From: Acetobacteraceae bacterium
GTDB lineage: Bacteria > Pseudomonadota > Alphaproteobacteria > Acetobacterales > Acetobacteraceae
Assembly: GCA_003164135.1 (NCBI GenBank)
Contig: PLSD01000053.1
Coordinates: forward strand, 22,326-86,325
Length of the DNA: 64,000 nucleotides
Direction: 5' to 3'
In this document: piece by piece, positions 53,177-61,261 of the stretch
Layout of the letters: every line of letters starts with the position of its first letter
How positions within the stretch are numbered: the first letter of the stretch is position 1
Notes under the pieces: model-generated
The model's input: only the letters and a program-made list of their open reading frames with translations
Told to the model about the DNA's origin: nothing
Databases searched by the model: none
Made by a program: the position numbers and the translations under genes

Positions 53177-53204
53177 AACGATATGTTTACATGGCTATAT
53201 CGTT
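53177..53204. promoter_or_regulatory. ModE-type palindromic operator between modA and modE
   Basis: AACGATAT and ATATCGTT form perfect 8-bp arms separated by 12 bases, centred between the divergent modABC and modE genes. The form matches ModE binding sites (CGATATA-like arms). It likely shuts both operons when molybdate is ample, and it is the clearest regulatory site in the window. Confidence 0.82.
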
Positions 53205-53234
53205 AATTGCCCCCGATCATGCTTGGCTACCGCC

Positions 53235-53639
53235 ATGTCCACACCTCCACCATCGTCGAACATGGTTCTACGCCTCCGCCTGCAACGGCAAGGGGACATT
53301 CTGCTCGGCCCTGGTCGGGCCGACCTGCTCACTTACATCGCCGAGAGCGGCTCCATCGCCGCCGCTGGCCGCCGCATGGGGATGAGCTACAAACGCGCCT
53401 GGGCGCTAGTGGAATCAATGAATACCACCTTCCAGGAACGGCTGGTGCTGGCGGCCAAGGGCGGTGCCGGCGGCGGTGGCGCCCGGCTCACGCCGCTTGG
53501 GACGCGCATGCTGGCGGCCTATCGCGGGCTGGAGGCAGCCACGGCCACGGCGGGCGCGTCATATTTGCACGAGATTGAAGCATCTTTGCTGGTTTCGCCG
53601 GAGCGAAAAGACGGCTACGGTGGGCAAAATGATCAGTGA
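53235..53639 (+). CDS. modE: ModE-type winged-helix regulator, DNA-binding domain only
   Basis: The 134-residue protein is the N-terminal part of ModE: LGPGRADLLTYIAESGSIAAAGRRMGM forms the helix-turn-helix, followed by SYKRAWALVESMN and the wing with FQERLVLAAKGGAGGGGARLT. The C-terminal molybdate-binding (MopII-like) domains are absent, so it must be regulated in another way. The ATG at 53235 is preferred to the TTG at 53223. It overlaps pgsA by 11 nt and is divergent from modA across the operator. Confidence 0.85.
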   Translation: MSTPPPSSNMVLRLRLQRQGDILLGPGRADLLTYIAESGSIAAAGRRMGMSYKRAWALVESMNTTFQERLVLAAKGGAGGGGARLTPLGTRMLAAYRGLEAATATAGASYLHEIEASLLVSPERKDGYGGQNDQ

Positions 53640-54213
53640 TCTACCAAATATCCTCACCCTTTCGCGCATCGGCGCGATCCCCGTGCTCGTGCTGCTGGTC
53701 GCCATCGGCGCGCCCTGGGCGGATTTTCTGGCATCCCTGGTGTTCCTCATTGCCGCGGTGACCGATTATCTGGACGGACGGCTGGCTCGCGAAATGGCGC
53801 AGTTGTCAGACTTCGGCCGCATGCTGGACCCCATCGCCGACAAACTTCTCATCGGCGCCACGCTGATGGCCCTGGTTGGCTTCGGCCACCTGCCCGGCTG
53901 GGGCATCTACCCAGCCATCGTCATCATGCTACGCGAAATCCTGGTCAGCGGCCTGCGCGAATACCTGGCCGAACTGCGCATCGGCCTGCCGGTCACGCGC
54001 CTGGCGAAGTGGAAGACCGGCGTACAGATGGTCGCCCTCGGCCTGCTGCTGCTCGGCAGCGGCGGCGCGCGCATCATCGGTCTGGGCTTTCTGCCCATGG
54101 CCTGGATCGGCGGCACATTGTTGTGGACGGCGGCGGGGCTGACCCTGATCACCGGCTGGGATTATCTCACAGCCGGCCTGCGCCACGCCAGCGCGCCCCG
54201 CGCGGGCACCTGA
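53629..54213 (+). CDS. pgsA: CDP-diacylglycerol--glycerol-3-phosphate 3-phosphatidyltransferase
   Basis: The 194-residue integral membrane enzyme makes phosphatidylglycerophosphate. The CDP-alcohol motif reads DGRLAREMAQLSDFGRMLDP, which keeps DGxxAR, G, D and D, and about five helices flank it. It starts inside the end of modE (11-nt overlap), so translation is coupled to the molybdenum regulator. That coupling with modE is unusual; moaD and moaE follow downstream of a lipoprotein gene. Confidence 0.93.
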   Translation: MISDLPNILTLSRIGAIPVLVLLVAIGAPWADFLASLVFLIAAVTDYLDGRLAREMAQLSDFGRMLDPIADKLLIGATLMALVGFGHLPGWGIYPAIVIMLREILVSGLREYLAELRIGLPVTRLAKWKTGVQMVALGLLLLGSGGARIIGLGFLPMAWIGGTLLWTAAGLTLITGWDYLTAGLRHASAPRAGT

Positions 54214-54280
54214 CCTCCCTCTCCCATCCACCGCGGCAAATCCATTTGCTCGCGGCGCTACATCGTCTAAACACAGGGTC

Positions 54281-54715
54281 ATGCGCTCAGGAGTAATGGT
54301 ATTGCGGCATCGTCTGGTTGTTGGTCTGGTTCTGCTGTTGTCTGGCTGCGCGAGCGAACGGCAATTTACCGCTGATTCGCTATGGCCTTTTGGTAATCCG
54401 AACGCGCCGAAAGCGGTGAGCGAGACCGCGCAGCGCTCAATCGGCAAAGCCCCCGTTGTAACCGCAATCGCGCCGCAGGCCGGCAATGTGTGGCCCGGTC
54501 CCGTGCAGCCGATGCCGACCCTCGGCGACATCCAGAAACACGCGAACGAGCCGCTGGGTCAGTCCTTTACACCCTCGCTGCCCTCGCCCTATCCGCCGGG
54601 GCAGGCACCGGCTGCCGGCACGGACGCCGCCGGGATTAACGACGGCACCCTGTATTGCGTGCCGCCGGGGGCCACGCCGCAGGTGGTTCCACCCACCACG
54701 GGTGACGGTAAATAA
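54281..54715 (+). CDS. Putative lipoprotein, hypothetical
   Basis: A 144-residue protein with a lipoprotein signal peptide (LVVGLVLLLSGC, lipid at C23) and a proline-rich low-complexity mature part that ends in PPTTGDGK. No known domain is seen. It lies between pgsA and moaD, with the moaD ATG immediately after its stop, so it is likely in the same operon. The function is unknown. Confidence 0.72.
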   Translation: MRSGVMVLRHRLVVGLVLLLSGCASERQFTADSLWPFGNPNAPKAVSETAQRSIGKAPVVTAIAPQAGNVWPGPVQPMPTLGDIQKHANEPLGQSFTPSLPSPYPPGQAPAAGTDAAGINDGTLYCVPPGATPQVVPPTTGDGK

Positions 54716-54967
54716 ATGAAGCTGCTCTATTTTGCCTGGGTGCGGGAGAAAATAGGGGTCGCTGAAGAAAATCTAAGCGTGCCGGAAGCTGCCGCCTCGG
54801 TGGCTGATCTCATGGTCTGGCTGCGTACGCGCAGTTCCGGCCACGCGGCGGCTTTCGCGGACCCTAGCTTGGTCCGCTGCGCCATAGACCAGGAGTTTGC
54901 CAAGCCGGAGGCGTCCATCACCGGCGCCGCCGAAGCCGCCTTTTTCCCGCCCGTGACCGGGGGCTGA
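54716..54967 (+). CDS. moaD: Molybdopterin synthase sulfur carrier subunit
   Basis: The 83-residue ubiquitin-like protein ends in the required Gly-Gly (FFPPVTGG), which is adenylated and thiocarboxylated to provide sulfur for molybdopterin. MKLLYFAWVREKIGV is a typical start. It sits directly before moaE with only 2 nt between, as in many genomes. Its ATG follows the lipoprotein stop without a gap. Confidence 0.92.
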   Translation: MKLLYFAWVREKIGVAEENLSVPEAAASVADLMVWLRTRSSGHAAAFADPSLVRCAIDQEFAKPEASITGAAEAAFFPPVTGG

Positions 54968-54969
54968 GC

Positions 54970-55425
54970 TTGCCCCGCATCCTTATCCAGACAGCGGATT
55001 TCGACCCCGGCGCCGAGCTGGCACGCCTGGGCGGCCCGGAGGCCGGCGGCATCGCCAGCTTCATAGGCATCGTCCGCGCCAGCCACGGCACCGGCCCGCG
55101 CGTCACCGCCCTCACGCTGGAGCATTACCCCGGCATGACCGAGACGGCGCTGGCAAAAATCGCGGCACAGGCGCAATCCCGCTGGGCGCTCACCGGCTGC
55201 ACCATCATCCACAGAATTGGCCGTCTGCTGCCGGGGGAAAACATCGTGTTCGTGGCCGCCGCCAGCCCGCACCGGGGCGATGCCCTGCAGGCGGTGGCAT
55301 TCCTGATCGACTGGTTGAAAACCAGCGCACCGTTCTGGAAGGCCGAGGAGCTGGACTCCGGCGAGCGCCAATGGGTGGCAGCCCGCGCGGCGGACGAGGC
55401 GGCGGCGGCGGCGTGGAAAACATAG
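54970..55425 (+). CDS. moaE: Molybdopterin synthase catalytic subunit
   Basis: The 151-residue MoaE-type subunit has the segments [15 protein letters not shown] and [11 protein letters not shown]. The C-terminal part is [19 protein letters not shown] and APFWKAEEL, with the conserved lysine in FWKAE. It takes sulfur from MoaD to make molybdopterin from precursor Z. It begins with TTG, two bases after the moaD stop. The pair makes the cofactor that the transported molybdate will be inserted into. Confidence 0.93.
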   Translation: MPRILIQTADFDPGAELARLGGPEAGGIASFIGIVRASHGTGPRVTALTLEHYPGMTETALAKIAAQAQSRWALTGCTIIHRIGRLLPGENIVFVAAASPHRGDALQAVAFLIDWLKTSAPFWKAEELDSGERQWVAARAADEAAAAAWKT

Positions 55426-55465
55426 GCGGTTTGCCCCGCCGCCAGGGTCCGCTATAGACGCGGGC

Positions 55466-55981
55466 ATGAACCTGAAAGACCATATTCGCGGCGTCCCCGA
55501 TTTCCCCAAGCCGGGGATCTTATTCTACGACATTTCAACGCTGCTGCGTCATGCCGATGCCTGGCAGGTCGCCATGGGGCGCCTGACCAACGCGGTCCGG
55601 GCGCATCACCCCACCGTGCTGGCCGGGGTGGAGAGCCGTGGTTTTCTGCTGGCGGCACCCTTGGCGCTGAAGCTGGGCTGTGGCTTCGTCATGCTGCGCA
55701 AGCGCGGCAAACTGCCCGGCGCCACCGTCGGGCTAGACTACGAGCTTGAATACGGCACCGACCGGATTGAAATTCAGGCCGATGCCGTGGAACCCGGTGC
55801 CCGTGTGGTCGTGGTTGACGATTTGCTGGCCACCGGCGGCACCATGGCGGCCGGGATCAAACTATTGCAGAATGTCGGCGCCGAAGTGGTCGCCGCGGCG
55901 GCCCTGATCGAGCTGACCTTTCTCAACGGGCGTAAAAGATTCGACGTTCCGTTCGAGACGCTGATTCAGTACGATGATTAA
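55466..55981 (+). CDS. apt: Adenine phosphoribosyltransferase
   Basis: The 171-residue enzyme makes AMP from adenine and PRPP in purine salvage. It has the hinge [15 protein letters not shown] near residue 13 and the PRPP-binding loop [15 protein letters not shown] near residue 113. Length fits the family. It lies 40 bases after moaE and may have its own promoter. Confidence 0.95.
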   Translation: MNLKDHIRGVPDFPKPGILFYDISTLLRHADAWQVAMGRLTNAVRAHHPTVLAGVESRGFLLAAPLALKLGCGFVMLRKRGKLPGATVGLDYELEYGTDRIEIQADAVEPGARVVVVDDLLATGGTMAAGIKLLQNVGAEVVAAAALIELTFLNGRKRFDVPFETLIQYDD

Positions 55982-56041
55982 GGCAATGCGTTAAGCAGCA
56001 TGCGTTGCGACTTGCTTGAAGCAAAAAAGGGGATAGTCCGA

Positions 56042-57079
56042 ATGAATCGCCGGCAAATCATGCGCGGGCTGGCTTTGGCTTCCCTGGTGCCTTTTGGCGC
56101 CGGGCGTGCCCGCGCGGATGCGTCGCTATCCTTGCTCGTCGCCGGGCCGGATGGCGAGCAGACCAGCCGCTGGGGCAATGCCTGTGCCCTGGCGATGCAA
56201 ACTGGTTTCCCCGGCGCCCCTTCCATCATCACCCAGCCGGTCGGCGGGCTGGACGGCGTCACCGGTGCGAACCGGTTGGACGCCCTGGTAGTCCCCGACG
56301 GCAAAACCGCCGCGATCCTACCAGGTGCGGTGATGATCGCCTGGCTCACGGGCGATTCGCGTGTGCATTTTGACCCTACCCGCTGGGTGCCCCTGATGGC
56401 CGGCGGCAATTCCGGCGTGCTGGTCGTGCGCCTACCGGCCGGCACGGCGCCGAATTTACAGAATCTGCAGTCCCTGGCGCCGCTGAAGCTGGCGGCCGAC
56501 CAGCCCCAGAGCAACGATCTGGCGGCGCTGCTCGCTTTGGCGCGCCTCGGCGTGCCTGTGGCTCCGGTATTCGGCCTGCGCGGCACCGAAGCCAAAACCC
56601 GCGCCTTCATCGCCGGTGAGGTGGATGCGGTGTTCCTCTGCGGTGAGGGTGTCCCCGAAGACATCGCGCCGTTGACCGCCAGCGGCGGCGTGCCGGTATT
56701 CAGCCTCGGCCTGCAACAGGCGGACGGCAACGTGGGCGCCGACCCGATGTTCCCCGACCTGCCCGCTGCCGCGGACTTTGGCGCCAGCGTCTCCCCGTTC
56801 CTGGACTCGGCCTACCGTGCCGCCGCCGCCGCCGCGCGGCTGGATTTCATCCTGGTGCTGCCACGGCTGACCGACCCCGGCATTATCGCGCAATGGCGCC
56901 AAGCCGCCGGCGAGGCATTGGTCATGCCCGCCCTGGCGGCGGCGGCCAGCGCCAGCTCCATCACCTTGCAACCCGCCCCGGCGGTCGTCGCGGGCCTGAG
57001 CGCGCTCAACCTGGCGCCCGCCGATCAGGCGAATATGCTGGCTTACCTGACCAAAAATTTTGGCTGGCAGCCGGGCTGA
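56042..57079 (+). CDS. TctC-type (Bug) tripartite tricarboxylate transporter binding protein, orphan
   Basis: The 345-residue protein has a twin-arginine-like N-terminus (MNRRQIMRGLALASLVPFGA) and the Bug fold: VPDGKTAAILPGAVMIAWL, then RWVPLMAGGNSGVLVVR, and the C-terminal AYLTKNFGW. Such periplasmic proteins bind carboxylates or other small acids for TctAB permeases, which are not encoded here. The ATG at 56042 is preferred to 56000. Identity to the family is modest, so the ligand is unknown. Confidence 0.65.
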   Translation: MNRRQIMRGLALASLVPFGAGRARADASLSLLVAGPDGEQTSRWGNACALAMQTGFPGAPSIITQPVGGLDGVTGANRLDALVVPDGKTAAILPGAVMIAWLTGDSRVHFDPTRWVPLMAGGNSGVLVVRLPAGTAPNLQNLQSLAPLKLAADQPQSNDLAALLALARLGVPVAPVFGLRGTEAKTRAFIAGEVDAVFLCGEGVPEDIAPLTASGGVPVFSLGLQQADGNVGADPMFPDLPAAADFGASVSPFLDSAYRAAAAAARLDFILVLPRLTDPGIIAQWRQAAGEALVMPALAAAASASSITLQPAPAVVAGLSALNLAPADQANMLAYLTKNFGWQPG

Positions 57080-57080
57080 T

Positions 57081-58508
57081 TTGGCGAAAGCGGCCAAAAC
57101 CTTCGTCTGTTCGGCCTGCGGCAGTGTGTTCCCCAAATGGGCCGGGCGCTGCGAGGCCTGCGGAGCCTGGAACACGCTGGATGAGCAAACCGCCCTGCCG
57201 GTGCTGCCCGGCGGCATCAAAACCACCGGCAACGCGCGCGGCAAAAAAATCGAATTCGTCGGCTTGTCCGGCATTACCCCGCCGCCGCCGCGCGTGCCCA
57301 CCACCATCGCCGAGTTTGACCGTGTTTTGGGTGGCGGTCTGGTCCCCGCCTCCGTCGTGCTGGTTGGCGGCGACCCCGGCATCGGCAAATCCACTCTCTT
57401 ACTCCAGGCAGGCGCGGCACTCGGCCGTTCCGGTAGCCAGGTCATCTACATCTCCGGCGAAGAATCCGTCGACCAGATCCGCATGCGCGCCTCGCGGCTC
57501 GGCCTCTCCAGCGCCCCCATGCACCTCGCCGCCACCACGCAACTGGGCGACATCCTCGCCAGCCTGGCGCAGTACCCTGATGCCGCGCTGGTCGTCATCG
57601 ACTCCATCCAGACCATGTGGACCGAAGGTGTTGACTCCGCCCCCGGCAGCGTCACCCAGGTCCGCGCGGCGGCGTTCGAGCTGATCCGTGCCGCCAAATC
57701 CCAGGGTTTCGCCCTCATGCTAGTCGGCCATGTGACGAAAGAGGGCAACCTCGCCGGCCCGCGCGTGCTGGAACACATGGTCGACGTTGTCTTGCATTTT
57801 GAGGGCGATCGCGGCCACCAGTTCCGCATCCTGCGCGGCGTCAAAAACCGCTTCGGCGCCACCGACGAGATCGGCGTGTTCGAAATGACCGGCCAAGGTC
57901 TCGCCGAGGTCGCCAACCCCTCCGCTTTGTTCCTCGCCGAGCGCCGCGGCAATGTCTCCGGCAGCGCCGTCTTCGCCGGGCTGGAAGGCTCGCGCCCCGT
58001 GCTGGTGGAAATCCAGGTCCTGCTCGCGCCCAACCCCGGCGGCTCGCCGCGCCGCTCGGTCATCGGCTGGGATTCCGGGCGGCTGTCCATGTTGCTTGCC
58101 GTGCTGGAAACCCGCTGCGGCCTCAAACTCGCGATGAACGACGTCTACCTCAACGTCGCCGGCGGCCTGCGCGTGACGGAACCCGCCGCCGACATGGCCG
58201 TTGCCGCAGCCCTCATCTCCGCCGCTTCGGATGTCCCCACGGACCCCTCCATGGTCTTCTTCGGCGAAATCGGCCTCTCGGGCGAATTACGCCAGGTCGC
58301 GCAGGCCGAACTGCGCCTCAAGGAAGCTGCCAAGCTCGGCTTCTCCCAAGCCGCCTGTCCCAAACGCGTGGCCGGCGGGGCGGCGCGAATCGCCGTTCCT
58401 TCCAATTTGAAACTGCTTGAAATTGGGCACCTGACGGACCTTGTTGGCATCGCCACCTCGGGGGTAAAGCAGCACGGGTCACAAAAGAATAAGAAGGAAC
58501 AGGAATGA
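57081..58508 (+). CDS. radA: DNA repair protein RadA
   Basis: The 475-residue protein has a zinc finger CSACGSVFPKWAGRCEACG at the start, Walker A GDPGIGKSTLLLQAG near residue 100, the RadA motif KNRFGATDEIG near 256, and a C-terminal Lon-like part (DMAVAAALISAASDVP). It helps process recombination intermediates. A TTG start at 57081 is chosen, one base after the upstream stop; another TTG at 57060 is possible. Its end overlaps cvpA as ATGA. Confidence 0.95.
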   Translation: MAKAAKTFVCSACGSVFPKWAGRCEACGAWNTLDEQTALPVLPGGIKTTGNARGKKIEFVGLSGITPPPPRVPTTIAEFDRVLGGGLVPASVVLVGGDPGIGKSTLLLQAGAALGRSGSQVIYISGEESVDQIRMRASRLGLSSAPMHLAATTQLGDILASLAQYPDAALVVIDSIQTMWTEGVDSAPGSVTQVRAAAFELIRAAKSQGFALMLVGHVTKEGNLAGPRVLEHMVDVVLHFEGDRGHQFRILRGVKNRFGATDEIGVFEMTGQGLAEVANPSALFLAERRGNVSGSAVFAGLEGSRPVLVEIQVLLAPNPGGSPRRSVIGWDSGRLSMLLAVLETRCGLKLAMNDVYLNVAGGLRVTEPAADMAVAAALISAASDVPTDPSMVFFGEIGLSGELRQVAQAELRLKEAAKLGFSQAACPKRVAGGAARIAVPSNLKLLEIGHLTDLVGIATSGVKQHGSQKNKKEQE

Positions 58509-59071
58509 CCTGGATTGACGCCGCCGCACTGGTGATCGTGATTCTTTCGGCAGCCTTCTCCATGGTGCGCGGTTTTGTGCGCGAGGTCCTGGGCGTCGGG
58601 GCCTGGATAGGTGCTGCTTTCGCGGCGATGAAATTTTATCCGTTGATGCAGCCCTTAATCGCCAGCGTCCTGCCGAAAAACCTGGTCGACTACGGTGCCA
58701 TGGCGGTGATCTTCATTGTCGTGCTGATCGTGCTGAGCCTTATCAGCGCCCTCATCGGCGGTTTCGTGCGCGACTCCGCGCTTTCGGGGCTCGACAGCAG
58801 CCTGGGCGTGGTATTCGGCGCGGCGCGTGGCGCGCTGGTGGTCTGCCTTGCCTATGTCGCCCTTTCCGTAGGCGTCGCACAATCGCAATGGCCCGCGCCG
58901 GTGAATAACGCGCGCTTCCTGCCGCTAGCCTTTCAAGGCGCGACAACGCTTGTTGCCCTGCTGCCAAAGCAATATCAGCCGAAGGTGGACCCGCTGCCGG
59001 GCAAGCCGGCACCCAGCGCCAGCACCCTGATGCAGCAGCCCGTCGCCGGCAGCGCGCTGACAACGCCATAG
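58505..59071 (+). CDS. cvpA: CvpA family membrane protein
   Basis: The 188-residue protein has four hydrophobic helices, with the N-terminal part WIDAAALVIVILSAAFSMVRG and the conserved VRGFVREVLGVGAWIGAAFA. CvpA proteins are linked to colicin V secretion and to purine gene regions. The chain radA-cvpA-purF is common in alphaproteobacteria. Its ATG overlaps the radA stop. Its biochemical role is unclear. Confidence 0.92.
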   Translation: MTWIDAAALVIVILSAAFSMVRGFVREVLGVGAWIGAAFAAMKFYPLMQPLIASVLPKNLVDYGAMAVIFIVVLIVLSLISALIGGFVRDSALSGLDSSLGVVFGAARGALVVCLAYVALSVGVAQSQWPAPVNNARFLPLAFQGATTLVALLPKQYQPKVDPLPGKPAPSASTLMQQPVAGSALTTP

Positions 59072-59135
59072 CCATGCGCGCGGCGTCCTCGACATCGGAC
59101 TGTCACACGGGTAGTTGAGGCGCGAGTGATTTAGC

Positions 59136-60605
59136 ATGGGGGTAGAGGCTACCGTGATCGATGATGACAAGCCTCATGAGGAATGCGGCGTCTTCGGCGC
59201 CTGGAACGTCACTGATTCAGCGGCGATAACGGCGCTGGGCCTGCATGCCTTGCAGCATCGCGGCCAGGAAGCCACCGGCATCGTCACGCATGACGGCGTG
59301 CGTTTCCACTCGCACAAGGGCCTCGGCCTGGTCGGCGACAATTACGGCGACGCCAAAATCATGGCCGGCCTGCCAGGCACCCGCGCCATCGGCCACAACC
59401 GCTACGCCACCACCGGTGAAACCGTGCTGCGCAACGTCCAGCCTTTATTCGCCGAGTTCGAGTTCGGCGGCTTCGCGGTTGGCCACAACGGAAACCTCAC
59501 CAACGCTTACACGCTGCGCAAGGCGCTCACCCGCCGCGGCTGCCTGTTCCAGTCCACCATGGACTCCGAGGTCTTCGTCCATCTCATCGCCATCAGCCTG
59601 TACTCCAACGTCATCGACCGCCTGATCGACGCCATCAAACAGGTCATCGGCGCCTATTCGCTGGTGGCGCTGACCGATGAACACCTCATCGGCGTGCGCG
59701 ACCCGCTGGGCGTGCGCCCGCTCATCCTCGGCCGCGTGCATGGCGCCGACGGCAACGCCGGCTGGATTCTCGCCTCGGAAACCTGCGCACTGGACATCGT
59801 CGGCGCTGATTTCGTGCGCGACGTCGACCCCGGCGAAATCGTGTTGATCGATGATGCCGGTGTGCGCAGCATCAAACCCTTCGCGCCCCAAAGCCCCAGG
59901 TTTTGCGTGTTCGAATACATCTACTTCGCCCGCCCCGACTCGGTGATGGAGGGCACCTCCGTCTACGCCGCCCGCAAGCTCATCGGCGCCCAACTGGCGC
60001 GTGAAGCGCCGACCGATGCCGATGTCGTCGTCCCGGTCCCTGATTCGGGCGTCCCCGCCGCCATGGGCTTCGCCGAAGCCAGCGGCATCGCGTTCGAGCT
60101 AGGCATCATCCGCAACCACTACGTTGGCCGTACCTTCATCGAGCCCACCGACCAGATCCGCCACCTCGGCGTCCGCCTGAAGCACTCTGCGAATCGCGCC
60201 ATCCTGGCAGGCAAGCGCGTCGTGCTGGTGGACGATTCCATCGTGCGCGGCACCACCAGCCAGAAAATCGTCGAAATGGTCCGCGCCGCCGGCGCCGCCG
60301 AAGTCCATATGCGCATTGCCGGGCCGCCGACCACCCATTCCTGCTTCTACGGCATCGACACGCCCGAGCGCGGCAAACTCCTCGCCGCGCGCAACAGCAT
60401 CGAGGAAATGGCCAAACTCATCGGCGTCGACAGTCTGGCGTTTATTTCCATCGACGGCCTCTACCGCGCCCTGGGCAAACCCGGCCGTGATGCCAAAACC
60501 CCCGCCTTCTGCGACGCCTGCTTCACCGGCGACTACCCGATTCCCCTCACCGACCATATCGAGCCGCGCGACGAGCAACTGAGCCTGCTCGCCGAACTAA
60601 GTTAA
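59136..60605 (+). CDS. purF: Amidophosphoribosyltransferase
   Basis: The 489-residue enzyme does the first committed step of purine synthesis. After a 16-residue pro-part the nucleophile cysteine follows in HEECGVFGAWN, removed by self-cleavage in relatives. The glutaminase part has GHNRYATTGETVLRNVQP, and the transferase part has VVLVDDSIVRGTTSQ for PRPP. Most cysteine positions of the iron-sulfur group are retained near the C-terminus. It follows cvpA after 64 bases. The gene order radA-cvpA-purF supports the identity. Confidence 0.97.
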   Translation: MGVEATVIDDDKPHEECGVFGAWNVTDSAAITALGLHALQHRGQEATGIVTHDGVRFHSHKGLGLVGDNYGDAKIMAGLPGTRAIGHNRYATTGETVLRNVQPLFAEFEFGGFAVGHNGNLTNAYTLRKALTRRGCLFQSTMDSEVFVHLIAISLYSNVIDRLIDAIKQVIGAYSLVALTDEHLIGVRDPLGVRPLILGRVHGADGNAGWILASETCALDIVGADFVRDVDPGEIVLIDDAGVRSIKPFAPQSPRFCVFEYIYFARPDSVMEGTSVYAARKLIGAQLAREAPTDADVVVPVPDSGVPAAMGFAEASGIAFELGIIRNHYVGRTFIEPTDQIRHLGVRLKHSANRAILAGKRVVLVDDSIVRGTTSQKIVEMVRAAGAAEVHMRIAGPPTTHSCFYGIDTPERGKLLAARNSIEEMAKLIGVDSLAFISIDGLYRALGKPGRDAKTPAFCDACFTGDYPIPLTDHIEPRDEQLSLLAELS

Positions 60606-61025
60606 GTGGACGGCATCGCAGCTTATCTCTGGGTTGCTCTCGGCGGCGCGCTCGGCAGCGTGGCGCGTTTTGCGCTCAGCAACGCCATGGTCCTGCTCAC
60701 CGGCCCGGCCTTCCCCTGGGGAACGCTGCTGATCAATGTCATTGGCTCCTTCGTCATCAGCTTCTTCGGCATGCTCACCGGCACCGGCGACCGATTCGGC
60801 CTGCCCTACGAGACGCGAATCTTCGTCACGGTCGGTATCTGTGGCGGATTCACCACATTTTCCTCATTCAGCCTGCAAACCGTCGATTTAATGCGTGCCG
60901 GCCACCCCGGGCGCGCCGCCGTTTATATGGCAGCCTCTGTTATTCTCTGCCTCGCCGCCTGCGCCCTTGGTTTTTTATCGGCGGCAGCGCTCAATAACAA
61001 CACGGGACCGGCGCATTCCCTGTAA
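60606..61025 (+). CDS. crcB: Fluoride ion channel CrcB/FluC
   Basis: The 139-residue membrane protein has four helices and the family signatures LGGALGSVARFALS, GTLLINVIGSFVISFFG and GGFTTFSSFS. It exports fluoride. It begins with GTG directly after the purF stop with no gap, so there is no room for a fluoride riboswitch at its start. It is probably translated from the purF transcript. Confidence 0.93.
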   Translation: MDGIAAYLWVALGGALGSVARFALSNAMVLLTGPAFPWGTLLINVIGSFVISFFGMLTGTGDRFGLPYETRIFVTVGICGGFTTFSSFSLQTVDLMRAGHPGRAAVYMAASVILCLAACALGFLSAAALNNNTGPAHSL

Positions 61026-61101
61026 TTGCAGACCGGGTCTCACGGATTAAATTCAAGACATCATTTGTGTTATTTTAGTCACAGGAATGCTGCAAAGCGA
61101 T

Positions 61102-61116
61102 AAAACAGCCTGTTTT
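61102..61116. promoter_or_regulatory. Perfect 15-bp palindrome upstream of the porin gene
   Basis: AAAACAG, one central C, and CTGTTTT form a perfect dyad about 150 bases before the beta-barrel protein start. The region from 61026 to 61261 is AT-richer than its surroundings. It may be a regulator site; no family can be named. Confidence 0.4.
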
Positions 61117-61261
61117 GACTGGCCCGATTACGTGCTTGGCATGTAGATTGCCATTTCGTTGCTGTGACATGGCGCGAAATCAGGTTCTTTCCCCTGGTGA
61201 GTGACGTATCAGGCTACGTTTTAGGCATTTACGCGCAATGACTGCGTATTCAGGAGGCATA

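Noticed and set aside
60540..60640. Fluoride riboswitch before crcB
   Set aside because: crcB begins immediately after the purF stop, leaving no room for the aptamer, and none is visible inside purF.
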